Assembly (NCBI RefSeq): GCF_029962835.1
Contig: NC_080577.1
Coordinates: 7,044,501-7,108,500 of the forward strand
DNA from: Magnolia sinica
Taxonomy: Eukaryota > Streptophyta > Magnoliopsida > Magnoliales > Magnoliaceae
Direction: 5' to 3'
DNA: 64,000 bases
Numbering within the stretch: the stretch's first letter is position 1; every line of letters begins with the position of its first letter. The position numbers and the translations under genes were made by a program. Below, one piece after another: positions 46,503 to 57,736 of the stretch. The notes below the pieces were generated by a model. That model was given only the letters and a program-made list of their open reading frames with translations. It was not told the origin of the DNA and ran no database searches.

Positions 46503-47742
46503 TAGAGGTGGGCATCGGTCCTGATCGGAGCGGATTGGGTTCAACCCGATCAGATCCGAAATGGCCATGGATGGACCCGGACTCGATCAGATCCGGAATC
46601 AAATCCGGGTCACTTGACCCGAACAGATCCGATACATAATTCGTCTGACCCGAACAGAGTCCAACTCGGTCAGAGAAACCGAGTCTGATCGAGTTGGGTA
46701 CGATTCGGATTCGTATGAATTTAATTTAATTTTTCATATAATGTGGCCCACTTCAACCTTTAATATATGTTTTTTTTTTTTTCTCAATGCCTTAATTGAT
46801 ATGTCAAAATGGATAAACGGTTTAGATAAAACATATACATCAAGGTGGGCCCCACATAGCTATACAAAAACTATCTGTTTTTGTGTTTATGTTTTTACCG
46901 AACGTATAAAATAACGTGCACTGCACGAAAGCACCCAGCTTCTTTTTTATATATGTACAGTGAGTGAGACTTGCTGTAATGAACTTAGCAAGTTATGTGG
47001 GTCTTATCATGGGGTATGTGTTATATCTAAACCGTTCATCTATTTGGTAAGCTCGTTATAAGGCTTACAATGAAAAATAAGACAGATATAACTATCAAGT
47101 GGACCACACGAAATATTTAATGGTGAAAATCATTTGAGGCTGCTACTTGTGGTGTGGTCCACATGATCTTTGGATATTAATAATTTTTTAAATAATATAC
47201 TAAGATGATCTCTAAAAACATATGAACGGTGTAGATATAATAAATACATCACTGTGAGGCCCATATACCTTTAATCTCCTTTGAACCGTTCGTACAACTC
47301 GGTGTTGACATGCATAGCACGTAATACAGATGTTTCTCATTTGTTGACATGCCGTGCAAGTAACTTATAGACGAGTAAACTCTGTTGGGGCCCACCATGA
47401 ATGCATGTGGTGTATCCATGCCGTCCATTTGTTTTTTCAGATTATTTTAGCTGTTGAACCCAAAAGTGATGAATATTCAAAGCTCAAGTGGACCACACCA
47501 TAAGAAAAAGTAAAAATATTATTTTTTACTCCGGATCTGGCCGGATCGGAACGGTCCGGATCTATTCGGATCGGGTTTTCGGATCGGAACGGTTCGGATT
47601 AACCACTATCCGATCTCGATCCAAAAACTAGTCGGATCTAAATGATCTTACCCGATCCAGGCCGTCGGTTCTGTTTGGAACGGGTCTGATCGGGTCTGAT
47701 CGGGTCGGATTCACCGGATCGGTTAAAAAATGCCCACCTCTA
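46503..47742. mobile_element. hAT element (CGGATC type) with perfect 8-bp duplication, 1240 bp incl. nested MITEs
   Basis: GTCTGGAT flanks it on both sides (46495-46502 and 47743-47750). Ends TAGAGGTGGGCA and inverted TGCCCACCTCTA match over all 12 bases. The two ends (46503-46735 and 47525-47742) are packed with GATCGGAT, CCGATC and CGGATCGG motifs. The middle (about 46740-47520) consists of three nested MITE pieces, GTGGCCCACTTCAACC to GGTGGGCCCCACATAG, about 46960-47310 and about 47365-47515. No transposase. Confidence 0.9.
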
Positions 47743-49345
47743 GTCTGGATTGGCCACTGAACTAAACTCGATCCAATGTACGGTCGGATCTGAGTGGGCC
47801 TACTCGATTCGACCCGATCTTGGCCTTCGGTTCAGATCAGATTGGGCTGGATCCGTCGGATCATGTCAGATTTAGCCCAGCTCTAGGTGTGGTACTTACC
47901 ATGGGCCCACCTTGCATGTACGCATTCTGCATCCACACCCCCCATCCGGTTTTACAGATCATTTTAGGAAATTATGCCAAAAATGAAGTGGATCCAATTA
48001 TCAGGTGGACCATACCATAGAAAGCAGTGGTTATTGGCCATTAATGGGCCCCAAAAGTTTTGGATCAATCTAATATTTGTTTTTTTTCCTTTCATTCAGG
48101 CTTATGTGACCTTATCAACGGATTAGATGACAAATAAACACTAGGGAAACATTAAGATGCCCCGTAATAAGTCTTCAAAGGTAGGGCATTCAATCACCAC
48201 TATTTCCTAAAATATGGTCCACCTGAGTTTTGTATCTTCTTCATTTTTGTAATCGTGCCCTACAATAATCTGGAAAAATGGATGGACAATGTGGATAGAG
48301 AATGCATACATCAAAGTGGGCCCTACGGTAAGGGCCGAAGGTCTTGGACGAGTCTGACGCTGCCCGTAGCTAGGCTATACACGAGATGGTGCTTGTAAGC
48401 TTCACCATGATGCATGTGTTTGATCCACGCCATTCATATACTCTTTTTCAGTTCATTTTAAGGCATGAGCTCAAAATGATCAAAATCTCAACATCACAAT
48501 AAGATAGTAGTGATTGAACGCCTACGGTTAAAAACTTTCTAGAGTCCACTGAAATGTTTATTTTTTCATCGAACCTGTTGATCAGGTCACACATACATGA
48601 ATAAAGGGAACACGTAAAGATCAGCCTCATCCAAAGTTTTTGTGGCCCTCCAGAAGTTTTTAATGGTGAGCATTCAATCACCACTGTCTCCCATGGTGTT
48701 GGTGTGGTCCAAAATAGATTTGGATCTGCTTCATTTTTGGAGTCATACCATAAAATGATCTGTAAAAATGGATGAATGGCTTGGATAAATCATATACATC
48801 ATCGCAGGGCCATAGAGCACCGTCCGGCTACAGAAAGCGGGCAGTGGCGTGGGCAACATCACTTGATCCGCACCCTCTATTGGCTCTTCCAAAGCACGTT
48901 GCTACCTTTTTCTGGGCATTCTGTGGCAGAGAAGGACGGGACGTTTGGACCAGTGGGAGGAGGATGCGGACGGACGTGGATTACTAACACTACGCTGTGT
49001 GTTTTATCCACGCGGTTAATAGGTTTTTACCATTCATTTTAGGAAATGAGACCAAAATCGAAGCACGTAAACCTCAAGTGAACTACACCACACGAAACAG
49101 TGGGAATAATCACATCCACCGTTGAAACCTTTCTATGGACTACAGTGATGTCAGTTTGATGTTTATTTGTCATCCAAAACTTCTATGACTCGAAAAGCTT
49201 TCAGCTGTTTCCTATGGCTTGAGCTCGTGCCTCAAAATAAGATGGAAAATTAAATGGACGGTGTGAATAAGACATGTACATTATAGTGGGCCCCACTGAG
49301 TTTACTCAACATACTATAGGTTGCTGAGTTACTCAGTGTCCAGTC
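47743..49345. repeat. Right part of older repeat, then three GTGGGCC-type MITEs
   Basis: 47751-47886 continues the sequence left of the hAT insertion (GATTGGCCACTGAAC ... CAGCTCTA). MITE copies follow at about 47890-48345, 48370-48820 and 48985-49310, the first two with both arms, the last ending GTGGGCCCCACTGAGTTTAC and CTGAGTTACTCAGT. Confidence 0.55.
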
Positions 49346-49384
49346 CCTCCGGTGAGGAATAAGGCATACCCGATTGGATTCGAT

Positions 49385-50235
49385 TGGAAACCTTCCACCA
49401 TATATTGTTATAAAGATGGGCCAAATCCAGTAGGCATTCAAGGAATAACTTTCAAAGATGATTTATATGTTTATTATGGCATTAGTCTACTTTCCAATCA
49501 AATTGACACCCCTCCATCAATAAAAGTGGCATTTGTTGCACAACCATTGATCAGACATATATGTCGAATCCAAACACACTGAGAATCACGTGGGCCTCCC
49601 TGTGATCTTTATGCATGACATGAATCATTGGTATCAAAATGATTATCGAACACACCACCTTTAGAGCTTGTTTGGATTAGGATTACCATAGTAATTAAAA
49701 AAATGCAATAATTTTAAAATTCTCTATCAAAATATTTTTATTTGACTGGGGACAGTTTTACTTAGTTATTGAGGGCACTTATTATTATTTTAATGTCAAA
49801 TTATTAAATCCATACAACATCACCTTGCACTTGAAAATCTTTGTGAGACTCCTCATGATGCATGTATTTTAATCATCCATACCATCCATCATCCATTTCT
49901 CCCGCTCATTTTAGGGCACCCAAAAATGAGGCAAATCAAAATCTCATGTGGACCACAATATAAGAAGCAATAGTGATTGAACACCCACCTTGAAAAACGT
50001 CTTAAGCCCATCGTAATGTTTACTCATCCAACCTGTTGATCAAGTCATATACACTTGGATGGAGGGAAAATACAAATATCACCTTGATCCAAAATTTTTG
50101 TAGCCCCTAATACGTTTGCAATGGTAGGTGCTCAATCACCAACTGTTTCTTATTATATGGGGCCTAAGATTTGGATCTGCTTTATATTTTGGGTGAGTTC
50201 GAACCCATGGCTTAGTGATAGACAAAGTGCATTTC
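49385..50235. repeat. Dispersed repeat C, copy 1
   Basis: Shares with 55415-56465 and 57737-58700, same orientation: GTAGGCATTCAAGGAATAAC, CACGTGGGCCTCC, TAGAGCTTGTTTGGATTAGG, ATGCAATAATTTTAAAATTC and a terminal GGGTGAGTTCGAACCC. Part of the interior is GTGGGCC-type. Confidence 0.7.
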
Positions 50236-50262
50236 AACAAGAGCGCTCGCGGTTAAGTGCCA

Positions 50263-50355
50263 ACATGGCGTTTGTTAAAATTTTATATATATATATATAA
50301 CAAACGCCATGTGGTTAAGTGCTCGATATATATATAATTTTAACAAACGCCATGT
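50263..50355. repeat. Triplicated ACATGGCGTTTGTTA motif forming alternative hairpins
   Basis: ACATGGCGTTTGTTA at 50263-50277 is followed by its complement TAACAAACGCCATGT at 50298-50312 and again at 50341-50355, each pair separated by TATATA runs. GGTTAAGTGC also repeats (50251, 50313). Confidence 0.85.
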
Positions 50356-51616
50356 ATATATATATGAACAACTAAGCTTCTCTATACTACACTAGGCAAT
50401 CTAGGGGTGTCAATGGGATGGAGTATGCAAATAGCCATGCCATTGTGCACATCAAGAGAGCGCCGGTGAAATCAAGGGTGCTTGTTTCTCCTTTATGTTT
50501 TTCTTGCCGTGGCCCACCTGAATCACAAATCATCCTGAATTTCAGACCCTGATTCTAACATGATGTGACGCATCTGATGGTTGGAATTAATTGATGCCAA
50601 CAGCACATTACAATGAAGCCCACCCCATGTAGCCTATTTGGTGCCCACGGTTCTTTACAGTTCATTGGGTGAGAGAATAGAATGGGATTTGGTCACATTA
50701 AACAGCTCAATCCATTTCCATAGAAGAGGAAATTATTACAAAGTAACCAACCTAAGTACTCATGGAAGCCTTATCAACGACACAGATAAAAGGATGCATA
50801 AGCACATCTCACACTAACCAAGTACATGAGCATTGTTTATTTAATTAAGACAAGTCTCATCTTAATCACACACTATAATTCATTTCTTCTTCATTAACCA
50901 TCATACAATCAAGGATAAACTTCGATAATCGACCGCAAACCCAACACAGGTATAATCTTATAGTCAGAGAAACCAGCGTCGATGAAGATTTTCTGCCACT
51001 CATGTTCTTCCCTCTGCTTGCCTGTTGAGTGTACCATCATCGCCATATCAAAGCAAAGCTTTGTCTCCATTGACTTGTAATCATCGGTATGGGTATTCAT
51101 AACTGTTTCTAGTAAGATCACCTTCCCTCCATCTTCTTTACTTGGAATCACCTCTTTGCACCGTTTTAATATCTTCACGCAGTCATTGTCGCTCCAGTCA
51201 TGTAGGACCGACTGTAAGCCATTTTCACAGCGATTAGAAGCCATTGCTACAGATGAAATGGGCTGGTTTGGATCAGCCCAACTGCTTAACTACAAGGCAA
51301 CAAGTGTGTTGAGCATGGTTCTAAAACTGGTTGACTCAACTCAAAGCATGGCTGAGACAACTCGAATTGGGAAGTTTTTTAGCTGAGTCATTGGGAAGCA
51401 AGGTAGTGAGTGTGACTTGGCCTGGACTAGACTTGTTGATTCAATGGGATTACTTAAAAGAAAAGATGTTGGCAGTTACATTCAAATTCCCACCTCACTA
51501 AGGCAACAACTTTAAAGGCACATGCAACTACATTTTTATGACAAACTACTTAATTAATTTGGAATTTACATTTCAGAACGTTTTTCAAAAAAGTTTTCAA
51601 AAAACTGCCTCTTTAG

Positions 51617-52216
51617 TAGGGGTATACACGAACCGAGTTAGCTCGCTTGACTTGACTTGAAAAAGCTTGATTCGACTCAGTTCGAAGCTAAGTTCGAGCC
51701 GAGTCGAGCTGATTTTTTTAAGCTCGAAAAAATTTCGAACCGAGTTCGAGCTTGCCCGAGCTCGACTCAACTTGGATTGAACCCCAACTCGAATAGAACT
51801 CGGATTGAACTAATTCAGTGACTCAGTTACTTTGATATTGATGTTGCTCACCAAGTGTTTGACGAAATGACTCAAGGAAGTGTCGGCTAGTGGCAAGGAA
51901 GGTATGTATATAAACCAAATATCATTTTTTCTTGATTTTGATGTTGTCTACAACGTGTTTGATGAAAATACTTGTAAACAGCTGCTACTATTTTACACAC
52001 GGTGAGAAATTGAAAGTGCAAAGCATGTGTTTGTGAAAATGCTACGGAGGCTCGATTTTGGCTCGAACTTAGCTTGAACTGGCCTGAGCTGTTGACCGAA
52101 CCGAGCCGAGCTGGCCAGTCAGGCTCAAAGATCAAGCCAAGCTGAGTTCAAGCTGGGGTTAGCTAGTGGCCGAGCCGAGTTGAGCTAAGGCCAACTCGAC
52201 TCGGTGTACACCCCTA
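51617..52216 (+). mobile_element. hAT MITE in the OMT pseudogene intron, perfect 8-bp duplication (600 bp)
   Basis: CTCTTTAG flanks it at 51609-51616 and 52217-52224. Terminal repeats TAGGGGTATACAC and GTGTACACCCCTA differ at one base. Interior dense in GAGTCGAG, GAGCTCG and GAACCGAG motifs, with an AT-rich middle (51830-52030). The same family is at 28656-29289 (reversed) and from 63547. No coding capacity. Confidence 0.95.
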
Positions 52217-52224
52217 CTCTTTAG

Positions 52225-53155
52225 TCATAAAGCAAATGGGTTTGTGGCTCCAATGGGCCCCACCATGATGTTTATGTGAGTTCCACCCTAAACACCAGGT
52301 GCCTAACCCCATGTCACCTCCCTAACCCCTTGTTAGGCCAATGGCCCAAAAATCAGCCCCCTTTACTCATGTCATTGCTGGATCCATGCTACCAGCACTC
52401 CTGGTGGGAGAGGGAACACACACCTATTTGTTTGTGTCGACCGGATCTAAACCCCATATGAGGCTCTGACTGGATGGACAATACCCACTTTTGAAGATCT
52501 GTGTTGAGGGGAGCCAGCTACGGTAGCAACCTTCATGTAACCTCATATTAGGCCAAGGGTTCAAAAATCCACTCCATTTGTGATTCATGTGGACCACATG
52601 ATTGGAAATAGTGTATAGGGCAACAATCCTCTTCCATAGCATTTCAGTATAGCCAACATGAATCATGAATGCGTATGATTTTTGGCAAAAAAAAAAAAGG
52701 CTTAAAATTTGTTTGGATTTCAATGGTTAGAGTGGATTTTATATAATTATGATATGGGCCCTGTAATAACAAATTGTGCACATTTCTCTCAATTTTTTCC
52801 TTCAGTGTGCCCCACCATAATCTCAGGTCAAATTTATTTTTTTCCTTTTTTTCATCTCTGTACTTAATATGGTACTAAATATCTAATGGCCGGAATGGAT
52901 ACCTACTGGTAAATAAATATCCGGGTGGCCCCCTCAAAATCAAGAGTGGCAAACCCTGTTCTTAGGTTTTTTTCTTTTCTAAATAATTTCCAGTATAGTT
53001 GAATACAAAGGACGCAATATGTATGCAAAATCTATCCATCCATTGGATGCATAATTAAAGTTTAGATCCATAACCAAAAAATCAGGCTGACTTTAACTCA
53101 CGTCAGCCACGCTGAAAAAAAAAGAAAAAAAAGTTGCCAAAGACACATCCAGTAC
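52225..53155. other. Extra intron sequence absent from the intact OMT copy
   Basis: About 0.93 kb between the hAT duplication and the point where similarity to the other intron resumes (near TGTCCAACATAATAATT, 53170). MITE-like phrases (GGGCCCCACCATGATG at 52256; CATGTGGACCACATG at 52588) but no clean ends. Either inserted here or deleted from the intact copy. Confidence 0.5.
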
Positions 53156-54375
53156 CCTTAATTTTCCGTGTCCAACATAATAATTAAATGAATTCCAGTC
53201 CAACCATTAGTTGCCACACCAAAATTTTGTCCAAGAGTATAAAAATCAGGCTCATATGTGATTCCGATGAATCATAGCAAGTAAAACAATTTGTAGGGTG
53301 ATCATTTCCCTGTACACTGTTTCCATCCACCTGAATCATGAATGTGATTGATTTTCTGAATAATTGGACTAACATGAGGTGACACACCTTATGGTTGTGG
53401 TGTGGATTTTAGGTAAATACCATAGTGGGCCCAGCCAAGTAGCCTATTCATTTTCTGGGACGCCATCTCGAGTAGATGGGTCGCAGGGTTGCTTGTACAA
53501 ATAAATAGCGGTAAATTACCTTGAGGAGATGAGCGTCCGCAGGGGGGATCGATTCGAACATGTTCCCTCCAACCGCATCTATTTTCGTACTCTTTGGCAT
53601 GCTGGCAATCACGTGTGGTTGATCAAAGACGGTGCATTTCACATGTGGGAACGCATCAGCTATGGCCCGAGCTACAGCCCCTGTCCCACCCCCAACATCA
53701 ACCAACGACCGCACCCCATCGAAAACCTGACCGTACTCTTTAACGACCATGTTAATGATGAACTGTGCATCACTAGCCATGGAATCGTTAAAGAAGCAAC
53801 TAAGCTCAGGGATCTGGGCCGCGCCTTCCCAGAAACTGACTCCGTTTGCTGTCTCGAAGGCCGTGGTTTCATTGCCTTGGAACCAACTACTTAAGAAATT
53901 CCAAGGTGTGAGTAGGGTAGAGTCTTAACTCCCCTAATACAAAGGTTGACAAACTGACTGCGGCCTCTTTGCGGAGGAGGCTAGAAGGTGGTGTGATAAC
54001 ATAACCTTCTTCAAGTCCTTTATTGCCGTTGATTTTTTCTACAGCAAAAAAGCCCAAGTGGACCAACAGACGCATCAGGCGGCTCATGTAAGGGGTTTTA
54101 GATGAGTTTATCGGAAGTGCAGCAACCAACTCAGAGAGGGTCATTGGACGGCCATGATTGTGGATGATGTCTGGTATACCTAGCTGAACGGCACACTTGA
54201 GAGACATGGAATTTACGAAATGATAGAGATGGTTCCATACGTGGGCTTCAGCTTTCAACAACTCATGGCCTGTCTCCTTGGTTGGGCGCCATCACTAATT
54301 CCCGTCTTCCACACCTGGAATCACAATAAAAAAAGATCGGATTTTAAAACACACTAAAGCTGTATACTCGTAATT

Positions 54376-54874
54376 GGTCATACTCCATTTCCAAATATAT
54401 AGGCACCAAATGAAAAAGCTACCAGGAAGAATGTGTGTACCTCCAAATACATCTAAACGGAGCTGCCAAACAAGTAATATTTATCATTATCTACAGAAGT
54501 CTCCGTATGCGTCTCGCTCGCATGAGATTAAGGTGGAAAACGCGCAATATGTACCATTTCTAGCATGCGTGTGCCAGATCATGATCATTCACCAGGAGAG
54601 ACTAACCACAAAAATGCATGTCTCACATTTCAGCTGGTCCACATATTAGGAGGGCTATAATTGTACACCCATTGTTGACCGTTCGTCGGTTTCTTTTCAT
54701 AATTTGCTTCTTTAAATTAAATTTTTATTTTTATTTTTTAAAAAAACCTGCGTGGCCCACCTAAACAGGATACTTCCTGATTTAATTCCAAGGCATCTAA
54801 AGAATGGCACCCTTATGAGCGGCTTGGATCTCTCTTTCTCTCGCCACAGTAAGTTTCCACAGGACCCAAATCCG
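54376..54874. other. Upstream of OMT pseudogene, no recognised feature
   Basis: Non-coding. The short GTAAGTTTCCACAGGACCC near 54850 resembles the target and edge of the 32257 Mutator MITE. Confidence 0.35.
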
Positions 54875-56542
54875 CCATAGTCAAGATGGATCAGAAAAGG
54901 CTTGATCGGAAGCAGAGTTGATCTAGACCGTCAGAATTTAAAATGGATGTATCTCACAAACCGTATGAGCTATCGGGTGTACCATATATGATTTTGGGGT
55001 AGCATGAGCTACTTTAGCCACCCAACCCGCTAAACTAGGTTGCCTATGCCAAATTTGCAAAATACCATCCGATTGACAGTCAAAATCTCATTTTATTTTT
55101 GTTTTTACTTTTTTTTTTTTAGTATGTTTTAGTTTCAGGATAAGTATTCATCGGCTTTAGGAGTTGCCCCCAACATGAAGAGTACTTGGAATAATTAGGA
55201 GAACCTCATGGTTCAACCAAATAAGACACTCACTATTTTTGGCCAAAAACCATGTGCGCTTGTAGTTTGATTCCGAAACTTCTCCTATGGCTTAATATCC
55301 TTATATAAAGGGTTGTGAACTCATTTATTTCAATAATCATTAATTAAATTATGAATTTTATATAATTTATTTTCTATTTTCCTCACTTTTTTTGCCCGTG
55401 GCTTCGTGGAAAGCTTGAACCACATATTGTTATAAATATGGGCCATATCCTGTAGGCATTCAAGGATTAACTTTAAAAAATGCTTTGCATGTTCCATTTT
55501 ACAGCAACTTACCTACCAATTAAATTGTGCCCCTCTGTGCATAAGAGTAGGATCCAATCTGTCTGTTGCATGAGCGCCGATCACACATGTATGTCGAATC
55601 CAGACCAACTGAGAATCATGTGGGCCTCCTTGTGATCTTTATGCATCACATGAATCATCGGTATCAAAATGATTTTCAAACACACCACATTTAGGGCTTG
55701 TTTGGATCAAGGATTACTATAATAATGCAATGAAAAATGCAATAATTTTAAAATTCTTTATCAAAATATTTTCTTTTGACTGAGGACAATTATGCACTTT
55801 TCTATTATTTTAATGTCAAATCATTAAATCCATGCAACATACATCACCTTACTAGAAAAAGTTATATAAGAATGTCCTGATGTATACATTTTTTTTTTAA
55901 TCCGTGCCATATGGACCATAGCATAAGAAATAATGGTGATTGGACACCCACCTTGAAAAACGTCTTAGGTTCATTGTAATGTTTACTCTAACCTATTGAA
56001 CAAGTCATATACACTTGGATGGAGCTGATATGCCTTAAGACGTTCAGAAAAAACTCAGCAAGAAATCAGATCGAGAGTGATTGTACAGAAGGTGATATAA
56101 TCTTAAGGATTAGAGTACCTTTTTCCATATCCATTCACAGCAAATAATTGTCTTTTCATGAAAGGACATGAATCTTTTTCCTATGGCAGTTATTTTTATA
56201 TCCATTCAGCCAGGAGCAGTTGTCCAACAGGAAAAACTATATCCACATATACGACACATGGCGTAGGTGCCACATGTACAATCATGTCATAATTACTTTC
56301 AATCAATAAAAAAAAGTAATAAAACAACAGAATATTATGGCTCAAAAAGAATGAACCGAGTGCCAAAAAGACTTGAATGGTAGAAGTTCAATTACCAACT
56401 GTTTCCTATGATATTGTTGGCCTAAATTTTGGATCTACCTTATATTTGGGGTGAGTTTGTAAGGAATTCAGAAAGCTTTGTGATTTCGTAGTTATCTTCA
56501 AGGAAGATGGTGATCAACTTCATCACGTCCTTCCCTGCATCA
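54875..56542 (+). repeat. Family L LTR, plus orientation, split by repeat C
   Basis: The first part (54875-55413) matches the LTR from CAAGATGGATCAGAAAAGG through a TATATAAAGGGTTGTGAACT promoter-like box at about 55303 to GTGGCTTCGTGGAAAG. The last part (about 56466-56542) resumes with TTCGTAGTTATCTTC and ends CTTCCCTGCATCA. The 5' end is truncated by about 40 bases. Joining the parts gives one LTR, so the ~1.05 kb between is a later insertion. Confidence 0.7.
55415..56465. repeat. Dispersed repeat C, copy 2, nested in an LTR
   Basis: CCACATATTGTTATAAATAT through AAGTTCAATTACCAACTG to GGGGTGAGTTTGT. Compared with copy 1 it carries about 300 extra bases at 56030-56350. Insertion into the LTR dates this copy as younger than the LTR. 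Confidence 0.7.
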
Positions 56543-56916
56543 TGTGATTCACTTGAGCGTCTCAACTATTTTATTATTGGATTCATGCTTAAAACGATCC
56601 AGAAATTCTAACTGGCAGTATGTATATAAAGTACATGCACCAGGATCGCACTCACAGCAACCAAGACAGCATGGTGCGGGCAGTACCAGCTGTCGGCGGT
56701 TTTTATTAACTCTTGAAAAGCACGGAGCGAGAGATGATGACAATTGGAATAATTTACTTAGTTTCATTTTCGGCATCATGGGAATCACGTGACTGACAAG
56801 AACGGGAGTCGCGTGGTATAGGATGCAGACGGATGTGGGTTGTGCACTGGTAACGAATGAGGCCGATAATGATGCATGTGTCTTAAAGTTTTATCAGACC
56901 ACTGGCTGTTATAAAG
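56543..56916. other. No recognised feature
   Basis: Non-coding spacer; open frames on both strands are short and without protein-like features. Confidence 0.35.
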
Positions 56917-57736
56917 GGGAGCGGATTAGGTGAGATCCCAGATCCAGCAAGGTTGGTGGGACCTTTTTTTTTCTGGAAAGAGCTTTGTATATGTGTATAT
57001 GAACAGAGGGTGTACAGAATAATATTTCAGGACAAGTCGGGCCTCTCCTATCATATAAGAAGGTAAGCAGGAAGCAACAAAGGGCTCCTGACGACCTCTC
57101 CTGATGACCAAAAAAATCACAGCCCATAATCCTACTTTGGGCCGGAATGCTGACCCAGGCCACTCCTCCATACGACCCGCAGAGGGAAAAACAGAGCAGC
57201 AAAGAGTACCACCCCAAACCAACTTGCCAAGAGCTAAAGCTTGGTGGGACCCTTGAATGTGGGGCTCATAGTGATATATTTGCAATAAATCGACACTATT
57301 CAACCGTTTTGAGACCTCATTTTAGGACATGATCCCAAAAATGAAGTAGATCCAATTCTTATGTGGACCATACCACAGGAAACAATAGTGATTGAATCCC
57401 CACCATTAAAAACTTCATTGGGGCCACCGGAATGTTTATTTGCCATCCAAGATGTTGATAAGGTTACAAAGATCTAGATGAAGATATCACAAAAATATCA
57501 GTTTGATCCAAAACTTGTGTGGCCCACGAGAAGTTTTTAATGGTCTACTACCACTGTTTCCTGTATTATGGTCCACCTGAGATCTGGATCCGCTTCATTT
57601 CTTGCAGCATGCCCTAAATGATTTTTCAATATGGATGGATGGCGTGGATGTAGTCATATACAACACAGTGGGCCCCATGGTCAGGGGTCCCACCCACCTC
57701 AGTGGATCATGGTCTCACCAAATCTGCTCCTCTCAA
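56917..57736. mobile_element. GGAGCGGATT-type MITE split by a retroposon
   Basis: Left end GGGGAGCGGATTAGGTGAGA (56917) and inverted right end TCTCACCAAATCTGCTCC (to about 57733). The GTGGGCC-type interior arms are at 57255-57685. The insert 56964-57240 separates the left terminus from its arm. Confidence 0.7.
56964..57240 (-). mobile_element. Retroposon insert with 11-bp target duplication
   Basis: TTGGTGGGACC occurs at 56953-56963 and 57241-57251. On the minus strand the insert ends in an A-tail (the T8 run at 56964), following GCTCTTTCCAG. The body, with CTGCTCTGTTTTTCCC and GGTCATCAGGAGAGG, resembles a LINE 3' end more than a tRNA SINE; no pol III boxes seen. Target duplication and poly-A indicate LINE machinery. 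Confidence 0.75.

Larger units (their letters stand above)
50909..54292 (-). pseudogene. O-methyltransferase pseudogene, two frameshifts
   Basis: Same two-exon structure as 9167-10963: exon 1 54292-53520, intron 53519-51212 with intact GT/AG, exon 2 51211-50909. Relative to the intact copy it lacks 2 bases at about 54270-54275 (codons 7-9), which gives an early stop, and gains 1 base near 53926. The two shifts do not compensate. No ATG opens the correct frame between a stop and the first conserved residues. Otherwise all motifs are present (LVDVGGGTG, VLHDWSD with the normal Asp, VILLE, GKQREEHEW, RSIIEVYP), and exon 2 differs from the intact copy at about 12 of 100 residues. The low damage points to recent death, or to assembly error at two short sites. 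Confidence 0.85.
50417..54375 (-). repeat. Duplicated block B carrying the OMT pseudogene
   Basis: Direct-orientation counterpart of 8678-11055, about 42 kb away. Similarity covers downstream flank, both exons, most of the old intron and about 85 bases of upstream flank. It begins just inside a TAGGGGTGTCAATGGG sequence at 50402 that resembles a hAT end. Confidence 0.85.

Noticed and set aside
53887-54261. Separate functional 124-residue OMT-like protein
   Set aside because: Its frame has no ATG at the natural start (it opens at TTG), lacks the SAM site and catalytic His, and is one segment of the frameshifted pseudogene.
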